Shown piece after piece: positions 9,322 to 18,277 of a stretch of DNA of 64,000 bases (the first letter of the stretch is position 1; the number at the start of each line of letters is the position of its first letter). The stretch covers positions 62,001 to 126,000 of the forward strand of contig NZ_JADPQF010000001.1 in the NCBI RefSeq assembly GCF_015687155.1, read 5' to 3'. The notes under the pieces are model-generated. The model saw only the letters and a program-made list of their open reading frames with translations, was not told where the DNA came from and ran no database searches. The stretch comes from Aliikangiella sp. G2MR2-5 (lineage in GTDB: Bacteria; Pseudomonadota; Gammaproteobacteria; Enterobacterales; Kangiellaceae). Position numbers and translations under genes: made by a program.

Positions 9322-9549
9322 CGTTATATCATTTTCTTTTCCTGCCTAATACAACTGAGGCAGAGTAGTCAAATAGCTCTGACCTCAGTCTAACCGGACT
9401 TTTCTTAATGATTTGTAATTTTTTCCTGCCACGCCGGGTCATTACTAGTGCATAGAAGTTTAATAGGTGGCGTTGATTGGATTTCAATTAGCCTATAGTA
9501 TTGACTGCCGTTTTTACACAAAGCCCCCTAAATAAGAGAGTTCGATTAT

Positions 9550-10572
9550 ATGAGCAGGCGACAGACCTTTTTGTTTTATCTAGTATTCATCCTCATTCAG
9601 CAGGCCTTTTCTTCGTATGCAGCTGCTTGGTCCAGCTCCGATATCGTTGCCTCTGTCAATGGGGAAACTATTGACCTGGATATGATTCGAAAGAGCAATC
9701 GTCTTGAGATCTATAATGCTGAAAAAGCACTTTATGATTTGCAGTATGCCTCCCTTCGCTCATTACTAATAAAGAAACTCATCTCCTTGGACCCTGCTTC
9801 CAAAGGAATGACGGAAGATCAGTATCTGAGCCGAAACGTTATTAAGCCTCGTGAAATAAGTGATCAGGAAGTTGACGCTTTTATCCAGTCCAGAAATATT
9901 CCAAAGAGTAAGATTAACACCAACTTAAAAGAACAGGTGAGACGGTTTCTATTGCAATCTGAAATCGCAGGCCAGATTGACCAATGGGTAGAGCAACAGG
10001 AAAAGAAGTACAAAATTGTCGTCAATCTAAAAGAGCCACTGGAGCCGCGTTTTGAGGTAAATATTAAACATTCTGCCTATCGGGGTAATGTTAATGCTCC
10101 GGTTACCATTGTTGAGTTTTCTGATTTTGAGTGTCCTTACTGCTCTCGCGCCAACGAGACACTCTATCAATTACAGGATATTTACGGTGACAAAATAAAA
10201 ATTGTGTATAAGCATTTTCCGCTTTCCAGTATTCATCCTATGGCGCAAAAAGCTGCAGAAGCTACAATCTGTGCGCAAGAGCAGGGAATGGAAAAATTCT
10301 GGGAACTACACAATGTGTTGTTTGAAAACTTCAGAAGCCTGACCGTCGGTCAAATTAAGGATTTTGCTAAGAATATTGGATTGGAACCAGCAGCGTTTAA
10401 TAGCTGCCTGACATCAGGAAAAAATAGCGAATTGGTCCAGCTGGACCTGAAAGAAGGAATGGAGCTAGGTGTTGAGTCGACCCCTGCATTTTTTATAAAC
10501 GGGCGTTTTATCAAGGGGGCTCTTCCCCTCGATAGTTTTAAAGAGCTTATTGATGAGGAGCTTGCCAAATAA
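9550..10572 (+). CDS. Periplasmic DsbA-fold thiol:disulfide oxidoreductase with SurA-like N-domain
   Basis: This is a 340-residue exported protein. A signal peptide occupies about residues 1-26 (hydrophobic FLFYLVFILIQQAF, cleavage near AAAW). Residues about 30-160 form a helical region resembling the N-terminal domain of SurA/PpiC chaperones (VASVNGETIDLDMI). Residues about 175-338 form a thioredoxin/DsbA domain with the active site C195-P-Y-C198 (FSDFECPYCSRA) and a cis-proline loop in GVESTPAFFING. It probably oxidises or isomerises disulfides of envelope proteins. Similar two-domain proteins are known in proteobacteria, but the specific substrate cannot be read from the sequence. It stands alone downstream of leuB, 228 bases away. 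Confidence 0.8.
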   Translation: MSRRQTFLFYLVFILIQQAFSSYAAAWSSSDIVASVNGETIDLDMIRKSNRLEIYNAEKALYDLQYASLRSLLIKKLISLDPASKGMTEDQYLSRNVIKPREISDQEVDAFIQSRNIPKSKINTNLKEQVRRFLLQSEIAGQIDQWVEQQEKKYKIVVNLKEPLEPRFEVNIKHSAYRGNVNAPVTIVEFSDFECPYCSRANETLYQLQDIYGDKIKIVYKHFPLSSIHPMAQKAAEATICAQEQGMEKFWELHNVLFENFRSLTVGQIKDFAKNIGLEPAAFNSCLTSGKNSELVQLDLKEGMELGVESTPAFFINGRFIKGALPLDSFKELIDEELAK

Positions 10573-10775
10573 CCAGGCAAGCCACCCTTATTGCCGATGC
10601 CGTAAAATACTCTAGCGCTTAGTTTTTATTGGCGCTAGTGATAAATTTTAAGATTTGTCTGAAGGATTGGCTCTTTTGTAGGATAATGCTTACATCATAT
10701 TAAGCGATTTCGTATCGCCAGAATACCTCTATTGAGATTATACTTACTATGGCTGCAGTCAAAGGGATTTTTAGA

Positions 10776-11000
10776 ATGAGTCGAAGTATCTACCGGAAAT
10801 CGGATCCAATAAATAGTCAGTTTGAGAAAAGTCCACGTTTGGTCGTCAATGATCAGGGCTTTTTCTATAAAGTTAGAGGTGGTCGCCTAAATGGTCCATT
10901 TGAGACCGAAAAGGAAGCTCGTTCAGATTTGCGAGTTTTCAAGCAAGTGCTTGCTATTGAAGAGCAACTGGATACTGAAAATTTGCGGATATTTTCCTAG
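10776..11000 (+). CDS. Small DUF6316-type protein
   Basis: This is a cytoplasmic-looking protein of 74 residues with no signal peptide or membrane segment. Its core (PRLVVNDQGFFYKVRGG, then LNGPFETEKEA) follows the pattern of short DUF6316 proteins: an aromatic-rich strand pair, R-x-G, then G-P-[FY] and an acidic helix. An in-frame ATG at 10749 would add nine residues, but AAGGGA at 10762-10766 points to the ATG at 10776. A second protein of the same pattern is encoded at 29158-29340. Function unknown. A strong terminator follows directly, so it is monocistronic or the last gene of its unit. Confidence 0.7.
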   Translation: MSRSIYRKSDPINSQFEKSPRLVVNDQGFFYKVRGGRLNGPFETEKEARSDLRVFKQVLAIEEQLDTENLRIFS

Positions 11001-11025
11001 TATCACCTAACTACCGATGTCTTTT

Positions 11026-11057
11026 AAAAACCAGAACCTTAGGGTTCTGGTTTTTTT
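11026..11057 (+). terminator. Intrinsic terminator after the DUF6316 gene
   Basis: CCAGAACC (11031-11038) and GGTTCTGG (11043-11050) pair around TTAG, with five A before and seven T after. It can act on both strands and may also insulate the convergent cheX-like gene. Confidence 0.88.
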
Positions 11058-11135
11058 ATGGAATCAACAAATCAATATCTAAGAGTGAAATTTGTAGATA
11101 GCTGCCTAAGAATTCACGATTTAGTTAAACTCCAT

Positions 11136-11609
11136 TCAAAACTCGAGCGAATTGATGCTTACTTCGACATAGAATTCGCCTGCTTCGGTTGAGAAAGGGA
11201 CAATAACCAAATTTGAAGTTTGTGGTCGAGTAAGCTCTCTGTTTGGACCTCGAATGACTTTGGGAATACCCATTTCAAATGTGTAGCCCTTGTCCTCCAG
11301 CAGTTCTCTCGCGTTTCCCGCGACCATATTAGCCAGCTCACCAACAAGATCCGCTACTTTGTCATTTAATTCATCAAACTCTTCTCCCAACATTTTTTCT
11401 GCAATGTGCAATATAACCGCTTTAGAAAAGGTCAATGCGATAGTGCCTGAGGCCTGAGGTGAGGATAGAGGGATTATCCCGGTGACATCTCCTTCGGGCA
11501 GGTTGGTTGGCTCCAGTTGGAAGCCGGAGGCCCTTGGTTTGAGGCTAGCCATAGTCACCAGTACATTTGACATTGATGAGAGAAAAGGACTGATGAATTC
11601 TATATTCAA
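11136..11609 (-). CDS. cheX: CheX-like CheY-P phosphatase family protein
   Basis: This 157-residue protein resembles CheX and the CheC/FliY family, which dephosphorylate CheY-P in chemotaxis. The family's catalytic E-x-x-N motif is visible as E91 and N94 in DLVGELANMVAGNA, within a domain of alternating strands and helices (GTIALTFSKAVILHIAEKMLGEE). The start is a TTG at 11609 with GGAG eight bases upstream; it gives the typical N-terminus NIEFISPFL. No chemotaxis or flagellar genes lie nearby, so it may serve another response regulator. It runs convergent to the DUF6316 gene, and a cysteine desulfurase gene lies upstream on the same strand. Confidence 0.78.
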   Translation of the reverse strand: MNIEFISPFLSSMSNVLVTMASLKPRASGFQLEPTNLPEGDVTGIIPLSSPQASGTIALTFSKAVILHIAEKMLGEEFDELNDKVADLVGELANMVAGNARELLEDKGYTFEMGIPKVIRGPNRELTRPQTSNLVIVPFSTEAGEFYVEVSINSLEF

Positions 11610-11705
11610 GATATCTCCAGTTAGCGGATAGCCAGCGATTAATGTTCGGATCTATACCAAAGTGTAGACCTTGAACTACCTGGTTTACAAAAACAGGCCT
11701 GATTA

Positions 11706-12893
11706 TTATCCCAATATCGAAATAACCTGGCTTAATCCATGTTGAAGCCGGGAAATATCTTCTTCGTCATTGTAGAGGCCGAGAGATACTCGAACACAGT
11801 GTTTATGACCGAGTGCTTTCAGGTAGGGTTGAGCGCAGTGATGGCCTGCTCTTACCGAAATATTTTCGCTTGCGAGAATACTGGCAATATCATGGGAGTG
11901 AAACTGATTGCTGGTAAAAGACAGTATATGATGACTTTCCGGATCAGAGATTACAGTAAAGCCTAAAGAGCGGGTATGTGATAATGCCTTTTGAATGAGT
12001 TGCTTTTGTCTACAGACTTCTTCTTCCAGATTAATCCTTGCCAGAAATGAAAGGCACGCACTTAAACCGGCAATACCAGGCATATTCGGACTTCCTGCTT
12101 CAAAACGGCTAATATCCTCAACTAACTGATAATTGCTATTAGTCAGATCAGCCTGGACCCGGTTAACTATTCCGCCGCCGAGTTTTAAAGGGGTCAGTTT
12201 TTCCGGTTCACGACAGTAGAGTGCTCCGATGCCCGCAGGCGAGTAGAGTTTATGTCCGGAAAATGCATAAAAATCACAATCGAGTTCAGTAAATTGAGGC
12301 TTACTGCCTGAAACCGCCTGGGCGCCATCGACCAGGGTGCTTACTCCATAATCTCTGGCTCTCTGAATCATATTATTTAGTGGTAATTTGAGTCCCGTTA
12401 AGTTACTTTCATGGCTAACAGCGAATAGAAGACAGTTTTGAGACAGATAAGTATCCAGTTTCTCCAGATCCGGGGCGCCATCGGTCTTGAGCGGAAGAAT
12501 GTTCAGTTTTGCGCCGGTAGTTTTTGCAAGTCGCATCCAGGGAAGCAGGTTTGCATGGTGCTCTAGCTGGGTAACCAGAATAGAATGGTTTGAATTAGCT
12601 AATCCCTGAAAATGGTTGGCCACCAGGTTTATCGATTCAGTTGTTCCGCTGGTAAAAATATATTGAGCAGGAGAGCCGCCAAACCGGCTTGATAACTGAG
12701 TTCTGGTTTTGCTAAGAAGCTCTTCCGCCATTTCACTAAAAGAATACATCCCTCTATGCGGGTTTCCATGCCCTTGTGATAGGTATCTACTCATCGCCTT
12801 GATTACTTCTTCTGGCAACTGACAGCTGGAGGCGCTGTCCAGATAGACCTGCTCTGAGTGCTTTAATGCGGGAAAAAGTGCTTTGATTTTCAA
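11706..12893 (-). CDS. Cysteine desulfurase, SufS/CsdA type
   Basis: This is a PLP-dependent class V aminotransferase-fold enzyme that moves sulfur from cysteine to acceptor proteins for Fe-S or other sulfur metabolism. Of its 395 residues, the PLP lysine is K215 (FSGHKLYSPAG) and the persulfide cysteine is C353 (VRAGHHCAQPYL). EHHANLLPW and VDGAQAVSG are further family landmarks. The start is TTG at 12893 with an AGGA-like site five bases before it. No SufE, CsdE or SufBCD gene is adjacent, so its partner must be elsewhere. CsdA and SufS cannot be told apart here. Confidence 0.9.
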   Translation of the reverse strand: MKIKALFPALKHSEQVYLDSASSCQLPEEVIKAMSRYLSQGHGNPHRGMYSFSEMAEELLSKTRTQLSSRFGGSPAQYIFTSGTTESINLVANHFQGLANSNHSILVTQLEHHANLLPWMRLAKTTGAKLNILPLKTDGAPDLEKLDTYLSQNCLLFAVSHESNLTGLKLPLNNMIQRARDYGVSTLVDGAQAVSGSKPQFTELDCDFYAFSGHKLYSPAGIGALYCREPEKLTPLKLGGGIVNRVQADLTNSNYQLVEDISRFEAGSPNMPGIAGLSACLSFLARINLEEEVCRQKQLIQKALSHTRSLGFTVISDPESHHILSFTSNQFHSHDIASILASENISVRAGHHCAQPYLKALGHKHCVRVSLGLYNDEEDISRLQHGLSQVISILG

Positions 12894-13232
12894 TAATCCT
12901 GAAGCAAGTAATGGAATATTGGGAGAGTAATTGATCTATAAGGGTCGAATCAAGTTAGTGGCCGAGCTTTGTTGAAAACTTAGTGTCACATTATTGAAAT
13001 TATGGTTATTTGCTTGAGTTTTGCCGATTTGTCCCCATCAATGAACGAACGCGGTCATATTTGCGGTAGAGTTGTCAATCTATCCAAGGTACAATTCCGC
13101 GGTTCATTTTTTCACAAGAGTGTTTGAAATAGCTTTTGGGGGCAGGTAATGCACAGCCGCCAAACAGTGCTATTTTTCTGTCTCAAAGTTGAGACTAATA
13201 AAATTTATAAAAATATCAGGAAGTTATAATCC
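12894..13232. other. Intergenic region upstream of secA
   Basis: This is a divergent spacer of about 340 bases between the cysteine desulfurase and secA. No secM-like arrest peptide is apparent. AAATAGC near 13128 and GCTATTT near 13170 could pair as a long-looped hairpin in the secA leader. AGGA at 13219 precedes the secA ATG at good distance. No promoter pair is convincing. Confidence 0.4.
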
Positions 13233-15941
13233 ATGTTTGGGAATATCCTAACCAAAATATTTGGTAGCCGAAATGACCGAGTAGTCAAACAGCTAAATAA
13301 ACGTGTGGCTAAAATCAACGCGCTGGAAGAAATCTACCAGCAAAAAAGTGATGAGGAGTTAACCGCCTGTACCACTGCTTTCAAAGAAAGACTGGCGAAC
13401 GGCGAAACTCTGGACGATATCCTGGAAGACGCTTTTGCCGTTGTGCGTGAAGCAGGTAAGCGAGTCCTTAATATGCGCCACTTTGACGTACAGATGATTG
13501 GTGGGATGGTCCTGAATGAAGGAAAAATTGCGGAAATGCGTACCGGTGAGGGTAAAACACTGGTGGCGACGCTGGCTGCCTACATAAACGCGCTAAGTGG
13601 TAAAGGCGTTCATATTATAACGGTCAACGATTACTTGGCGCAGCGTGATGCTGACTGGATGGGACCACTATATGAATCCTTAGGCTTGAGTGTTGGCGTA
13701 ATTCTTTCTGGCCAGGATCATGAAACCAAGCGCGCAGCCTATGCTTGTGACATAACTTTCGGTACCAATAATGAGTTTGGCTTTGACTACCTGAGAGACA
13801 ACATGGCTTTCTCTATTGAAGAGAAAGTACAAAGAGATTTACATTACGCAATTATCGATGAGGTCGACTCTATCCTGATCGATGAAGCAAGAACTCCACT
13901 GATTATCTCCGGAGCGGTTGAAGACAGCTCCGACATGTATCGTCAGATTGACAAGTTGATTCCAAAACTTGAGCCGCAAACTGATCCGGAAGATCAGCAA
14001 AGTGGTGACTACACTGTTGATGAAAAATCCAAGCAGGTTCACCTGAGTGAACAAGGACAGGAAAAAGTAGAGGAGCTATTGCTCGCTGCCGGTCTATTGG
14101 CTGAAGGAACATCGCTTTATAATGCCAGTTCGATTTCTCTACTACATCATGTTAATGCCGCACTGAGAGCTCATACCTTATTTAAGAAAGATGTAGATTA
14201 CATCGTTAAAGATAACGAAGTGGTTATCGTTGACGAGCACACCGGTCGTACAATGCCCGGACGTCGTTGGTCAGATGGATTGCACCAGGCGGTTGAGGCC
14301 AAAGAAGGTGTCGATATTCAAAATGAAAATCAGACATTAGCTTCTATCACATTCCAGAATCTTTTCCGTTTGTATGGAAAGCTTTCCGGTATGACCGGTA
14401 CGGCCGATACTGAAGCATTTGAGCTTAATCAAATTTATGGTCTGGAAGTAATCGTGATTCCAACTAATCGTCCGATGCAGCGTATTGATCACGGTGACCT
14501 GATTTTCCTTACCAAGCAGGAAAAATATATGGCCATTATCGAAGAGATTGAGCAACGTACTGCCAATGGTCAGCCAGTCCTGGTTGGGACCGCTTCAGTT
14601 GAGTCTTCTGAAATTTTGTCTAATGTTTTAAAGCAGAGAAAAATCAAACATCAGGTGCTTAACGCTAAGTTCCATGCCAAAGAAGCAGATATTATTGCTG
14701 AAGCTGGTCGTCCCGGTAATGTCACTATTGCCACTAACATGGCTGGTCGCGGTACCGATATCGTACTAGGCGGAAATCTTAAAGCTGATTTAGCCGCGCT
14801 TAAAAATCCAAGCGACGAGCAGGTTGCAAAACTAACTGCTGAGTGGGAAGAGCGCCATCAAAAAGTACTGGATGCTGGTGGTCTGGCAATTATCGGTACT
14901 GAGCGTCATGAGTCTCGTCGTATCGATAATCAGCTTCGTGGTCGTTCTGGCAGACAGGGTGATCCGGGAAGCAGCCGATTCTACCTTTCACTGGAAGATG
15001 ATCTGATGCGAATTTTTGCTTCTGAGCGCATGGCATCGATGATGCAAAAAATGGGCTGGGAAGAAGGTGAAGCAATCGAACACAAATGGGTTTCTCGTGC
15101 TATTGAAAATGCCCAACGTAAGGTCGAAGGTCGCAACTTTGATATCCGTAAGAGTCTGCTTGAATATGATGACGTTGCCAACGATCAGCGTAAGGTTATC
15201 TATGAACAGCGTGCTGACTTAATGTCGACCGAAGACGTATCAGAAACCATCGAGTCATTACGATATGACGTCATTTCCAGCGTATTTGCTCAGTATATTC
15301 CACCACAAAGTATTGAAGATATGTGGGATGTTCAGGGGCTGCAGGATCGTCTGCGTGCTGATTTTGCTATCGAATTGCCCGTCCAGAAATGGTTAGATGA
15401 AGACGATAATCTGCATGAAGAGAATTTACGTCAAAAGATCATTGATGCTTTATCTGAAGAATATCAGCGTAAAGAAGAGCTGGTTGGAGAAGTAGTCATT
15501 CGTCACTTCGAAAAATCGGTTATGTTGCAGAATCTCGACAGCGCCTGGAAAGAGCATCTGGCAGCTATGGATCATTTGCGTCAGGGCATTCATTTGCGTA
15601 GCTATGCGCAAAAGAATCCCAAGCAGGAGTACAAAAGAGAAGCTTTTGAGTTGTTTGCCGAAATGCTGGAAAACATTAAGTTTGACGTTATTGGTATTTT
15701 GTCAAAAGTCCAGGTGCGTGATTCAGAAGATGTTGAAGCGATTGAAGAGCAACGTCGACGTGAAGCGCAATCACACGATGTTCGCTATCAGCACGACCAG
15801 GAGTCAGCGATGCACCAGGGCGGTGAAGCAGATGATGCACACACTCCCTATAAGCGAGATGGTGACAAAGTTGGCCGTAATGAGCCCTGTCCTTGTGGTT
15901 CAGGTAAGAAATACAAGCAGTGTCACGGAAAATTAAAGTAA
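13233..15941 (+). CDS. secA: Preprotein translocase ATPase SecA
   Basis: SecA is the ATP-driven motor that pushes preproteins through SecYEG at the inner membrane. At 902 residues it is essentially the length of E. coli SecA. Walker A is MRTGEGKT (residues 102-109) and the DEAD-type Walker B is DEVD (209-212). Later landmarks are [19 protein letters not shown] and [19 protein letters not shown]. The C-terminal zinc site is intact (C886, C888, C897, H898 in [16 protein letters not shown]), which in the family binds SecB and phospholipid. mutT follows after 13 bases, as in E. coli. The usual ftsZ-lpxC neighbours are about 10 kb to the left. Confidence 0.98.
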   Translation: MFGNILTKIFGSRNDRVVKQLNKRVAKINALEEIYQQKSDEELTACTTAFKERLANGETLDDILEDAFAVVREAGKRVLNMRHFDVQMIGGMVLNEGKIAEMRTGEGKTLVATLAAYINALSGKGVHIITVNDYLAQRDADWMGPLYESLGLSVGVILSGQDHETKRAAYACDITFGTNNEFGFDYLRDNMAFSIEEKVQRDLHYAIIDEVDSILIDEARTPLIISGAVEDSSDMYRQIDKLIPKLEPQTDPEDQQSGDYTVDEKSKQVHLSEQGQEKVEELLLAAGLLAEGTSLYNASSISLLHHVNAALRAHTLFKKDVDYIVKDNEVVIVDEHTGRTMPGRRWSDGLHQAVEAKEGVDIQNENQTLASITFQNLFRLYGKLSGMTGTADTEAFELNQIYGLEVIVIPTNRPMQRIDHGDLIFLTKQEKYMAIIEEIEQRTANGQPVLVGTASVESSEILSNVLKQRKIKHQVLNAKFHAKEADIIAEAGRPGNVTIATNMAGRGTDIVLGGNLKADLAALKNPSDEQVAKLTAEWEERHQKVLDAGGLAIIGTERHESRRIDNQLRGRSGRQGDPGSSRFYLSLEDDLMRIFASERMASMMQKMGWEEGEAIEHKWVSRAIENAQRKVEGRNFDIRKSLLEYDDVANDQRKVIYEQRADLMSTEDVSETIESLRYDVISSVFAQYIPPQSIEDMWDVQGLQDRLRADFAIELPVQKWLDEDDNLHEENLRQKIIDALSEEYQRKEELVGEVVIRHFEKSVMLQNLDSAWKEHLAAMDHLRQGIHLRSYAQKNPKQEYKREAFELFAEMLENIKFDVIGILSKVQVRDSEDVEAIEEQRRREAQSHDVRYQHDQESAMHQGGEADDAHTPYKRDGDKVGRNEPCPCGSGKKYKQCHGKLK

Positions 15942-15954
15942 CTTTAAAAATAAG

Positions 15955-16341
15955 ATGTCAATAATCCGGGTAGCTGCAGCTATTATTCTGCAGGACGATA
16001 AAGTTTTAATTGCTCAGCGTCCTGCTGATAAGCACAAAGGTGGCTACTGGGAATTTCCCGGTGGAAAAATTGAAAACGGAGAATCTCCGGTTGAAGCTCT
16101 TAAGAGAGAAATCTTCGAAGAGTTGAATATTCATATTCAGTCCGCGCGGCCTTTCACTACTGTTGATTTTGAATATCCAGAAAAAAAAGTCTCCCTTGAA
16201 TTTTTCATCGTTGAACAGTTCAAAGGAGAGCCACATGGCGTCGAAGGCCAGCCCGTTCTTTGGGCTAGCAAAAGCAAGCTGACAGACTTCAAATTTCCGG
16301 AAGCTAATCAGCCTGTGGTGGAGAAGCTTTTATTTGGCTAA
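15955..16341 (+). CDS. mutT: 8-oxo-dGTP diphosphatase MutT
   Basis: MutT hydrolyses oxidised guanine nucleotides and prevents A-to-C transversions. The 128-residue Nudix protein carries the box GKIENGESPVEALKREIFEE, with the catalytic REIFEE core intact. The glycine that usually follows EE-x is replaced by asparagine (EELNI), a mild departure. The start of the strand IIRVAAAIILQDDKVLIAQRP is typical of MutT. Its place 13 bases after secA matches the E. coli secA-mutT order, which makes MutT more likely than another Nudix hydrolase. Confidence 0.9.
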   Translation: MSIIRVAAAIILQDDKVLIAQRPADKHKGGYWEFPGGKIENGESPVEALKREIFEELNIHIQSARPFTTVDFEYPEKKVSLEFFIVEQFKGEPHGVEGQPVLWASKSKLTDFKFPEANQPVVEKLLFG

Positions 16342-16360
16342 GACTGGGTCATCTGGAGGC

Positions 16361-16606
16361 TCAGGCACTAGTAAACAGTATCAGTAAACCGATTCCCACC
16401 GCGATCATAGGGACTGCGTCCAGAAAGGCAGCCATTATCATTGTTTTTACCTGCAGGTCTTTAGCTAGCGATGGTTGACGAGCTGCTGATTCCACAAATT
16501 TCGCCGCAACTTTACCAATTCCAAGGCCTGAGCCAATAGCCGCGCCGGCGATAATGATGGCTGTTGCAATCAAGCTTGCCGCCTTGATTAAATCGACTGA
16601 TTCCAT
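16361..16606 (-). CDS. atpE: Solitary F-type ATP synthase c subunit
   Basis: This 81-residue hairpin membrane protein matches the rotor c subunit of F-type ATP synthase. The glycine-rich first helix (GAAIGSGLGIGKVAAKF), the polar loop with ESAARQP and the second helix AFLDAVPMIAVGIGLL with the ion-carrying aspartate are all present. The residue after that aspartate is alanine rather than the polar residue of sodium-binding types, so proton coupling is likelier. No other atp gene is nearby. The gene has its own AGGA site and lies convergent to mutT and divergent from a LysR gene. It may be an extra copy or belong to a dispersed operon. Confidence 0.88.
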   Translation of the reverse strand: MESVDLIKAASLIATAIIIAGAAIGSGLGIGKVAAKFVESAARQPSLAKDLQVKTMIMAAFLDAVPMIAVGIGLLILFTSA

Positions 16607-16646
16607 TGTTTGATCCTCATGTTTTTGTTGGCAGTAGAGATCTTAT

Positions 16647-16709
16647 ATTGTTTTCAATTGAATGATAATAATGTTATTTGTGATAATATTGTTTTTATAT
16701 GAGAACAAT
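16647..16709. promoter_or_regulatory. Inverted-repeat pair in the atpE-lysR divergent promoter region
   Basis: ATTGTTTTC (16647-16655) and GAGAACAAT (16701-16709) form an inverted repeat matching in 8 of 9 positions, about 45 bases apart, in the A+T-rich space between divergent atpE and lysR. LysR proteins often bind such sites and regulate the divergent neighbour. Operator function is inferred. Confidence 0.3.
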
Positions 16710-16723
16710 TGGCGGAGGTTTCG

Positions 16724-17650
16724 ATGAGTCGCTGGGAAGGCGTAGAAGAATTTGTTGAAGTCGTTAATAGCGGTTCCTTCTCCGCCGCGGCCGAGGTTTT
16801 GGGGATTTCCAAGAGTCATGTCAGTCAACAGATCAGCAGGATTGAAGAGAGGCTCGGTAGTCGTCTGCTGCACCGTACGACTCGCAAGTTAAGTTTGACT
16901 GAAGTCGGTGAAGCTTTTTATCAAAAATGTAGTCACATTGTAGAAGCTATGGATGAGGCTGAAACTTCTGTAACTCAGCTTCATCAATCCGTTAAGGGAA
17001 CTCTGAAGATAGCGTCGCCGTTTCTACTTGGTGAAACTTTTCTGGTACCAGCCATTTCAGAGTTCATGCTTGAATACCCTGAACTGGAACTGGAAATTGA
17101 GTTTACTAGTCGTCGAGTGGATTTGCTGGAAAATGATCATGATGTTGCACTTCAGGTAGGTGCTCGCAAGGACGTGAACGTGGTCAACGTTCCTCTAAGT
17201 CAGACGCGTTTTTATGTGGTTGCCAGTAAAGATTACATTCAGCGAGTGCATAAGCCTGTTACCTCGCCACGAGATCTGCAGAATCATCAATGTCTTCTTT
17301 TTATGGAGAAAGGTCGCAGCAAGCCATGGCGACTAAAGCGAAGCAATGATCAATCTGAGTGTCTTTTGAAAGTGAAAAGTCGTTGGCGCAGTAATAGTGG
17401 TCTCGCATTAAGAGCTGTAGCAAAAAGAGGGTTGGGGATAGCTTATTTACCGGACTACTATCTTCAGACTGAAGTCCTGAACGGCTCGCTCAGGGTACTG
17501 CTTCCAGAATGGAGTTTTAACCAAAGAGAAATTGTCGCTATATATCCGCATAAAAGACTGGTTCCGGCTAAGGTAAAGATTTTTACGGAGTTTTTAAAAG
17601 CGTATTTTCAAAGGCCCGAAAACCAGTTACAGATAGATTCGAATGTTTAG
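16724..17650 (+). CDS. LysR-family transcriptional regulator
   Basis: The 308-residue protein has an N-terminal winged helix-turn-helix (about residues 4-62: FVEVVNSGSFSAAAEVLGIS, then SHVSQQISRIEERLG) and a C-terminal effector-binding periplasmic-binding-protein fold (about 90-295). ATG 16724 is preceded by GGAGG at 16714-16718; a TTG five codons earlier is less likely. It most resembles the LysR group often annotated next to stress or detoxification genes, but the effector cannot be deduced. It is divergent from the solitary atpE, which is the obvious candidate target. Confidence 0.88.
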   Translation: MSRWEGVEEFVEVVNSGSFSAAAEVLGISKSHVSQQISRIEERLGSRLLHRTTRKLSLTEVGEAFYQKCSHIVEAMDEAETSVTQLHQSVKGTLKIASPFLLGETFLVPAISEFMLEYPELELEIEFTSRRVDLLENDHDVALQVGARKDVNVVNVPLSQTRFYVVASKDYIQRVHKPVTSPRDLQNHQCLLFMEKGRSKPWRLKRSNDQSECLLKVKSRWRSNSGLALRAVAKRGLGIAYLPDYYLQTEVLNGSLRVLLPEWSFNQREIVAIYPHKRLVPAKVKIFTEFLKAYFQRPENQLQIDSNV

Positions 17651-17715
17651 TACTATTGCACATACTAAGCTCCGACTATTCGATTTCGGCTATTTAATCT
17701 CGGTTACCGTATACT

Positions 17716-18165
17716 CTAATGTTGAATTCGTTGCGCGTTTTGCTGAATCTGCTCCAGACTCGGGGTTACCTCATAGCAATAATCATTGGTGCCTTGCCAG
17801 GTAATCTGATTAACAATGCTGTTACTGTCATAAGTTACCAGTCGCGAGCATTCGTCATCTTTTCCGCCGAGATCGAAAAGCGTAAGTCCGATACCTATGC
17901 CGGTATGACGGCTGCGCGTGCCTGTGCCGATAGAAACCGCAGCATTGCCGGGTTCGCTACTTTGATTAATCCACTCAGCATAGTGCCTGTCGCCTACATG
18001 CTGTTGCCTGCTGGGCAGACCCCAGTACTTGAACAGTTCATCAATATGCTGCCCCTTCCAGGCACTGATTCGGCTTTCCACCTGCTCAACCGGAATTGAA
18101 CTGCAAGCTGAAAGGCAAAGGGCTACGAGACTTAACAGTGCTCGGTTTAAAGCTTTGTAGTTCAT
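17716..18165 (-). CDS. Putative outer-membrane lipoprotein of unknown function
   Basis: The product has 149 residues. A signal peptide with lipobox L-S-A-C ends at C21 (LCLSACSS), so it should be lipidated; the residue after the cysteine is serine, favouring the outer membrane. The mature part has a motif WKGQHIDELFKYWGLPSR typical of small lipoproteins with SmpA-like or DUF-type folds, and two further cysteines (DDECSRL, NDYCYEV) that could bridge. The ATG at 18165 with GGGGAG upstream is preferred over an in-frame start at 18201. It is divergent from prfB. Function unknown. Confidence 0.7.
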   Translation of the reverse strand: MNYKALNRALLSLVALCLSACSSIPVEQVESRISAWKGQHIDELFKYWGLPSRQQHVGDRHYAEWINQSSEPGNAAVSIGTGTRSRHTGIGIGLTLFDLGGKDDECSRLVTYDSNSIVNQITWQGTNDYCYEVTPSLEQIQQNAQRIQH

Positions 18166-18277
18166 AGGCTCCCCTTTATTTCCAATTGATATCGATCCCA
18201 AGTTAGTACTGGGCTAAAGCGTTGACTTTTAGTAGAATACCGCCTTTTCATCCTAGCAAAAATAGCAAGACTTTACG

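Noticed and set aside
9342-9363. Hairpin CTGCCT/AGGCAG after leuB as a terminator
   Set aside because: Six-base stem with a ten-base loop and no T tract.
12894-13232. A secM-type arrest gene upstream of secA
   Set aside because: No frame in this spacer has a signal peptide or an arrest motif.
17719-18099. A 126-codon frame opposite the lipoprotein gene
   Set aside because: The minus-strand gene has a clear lipobox and ribosome site; the plus frame is its shadow.
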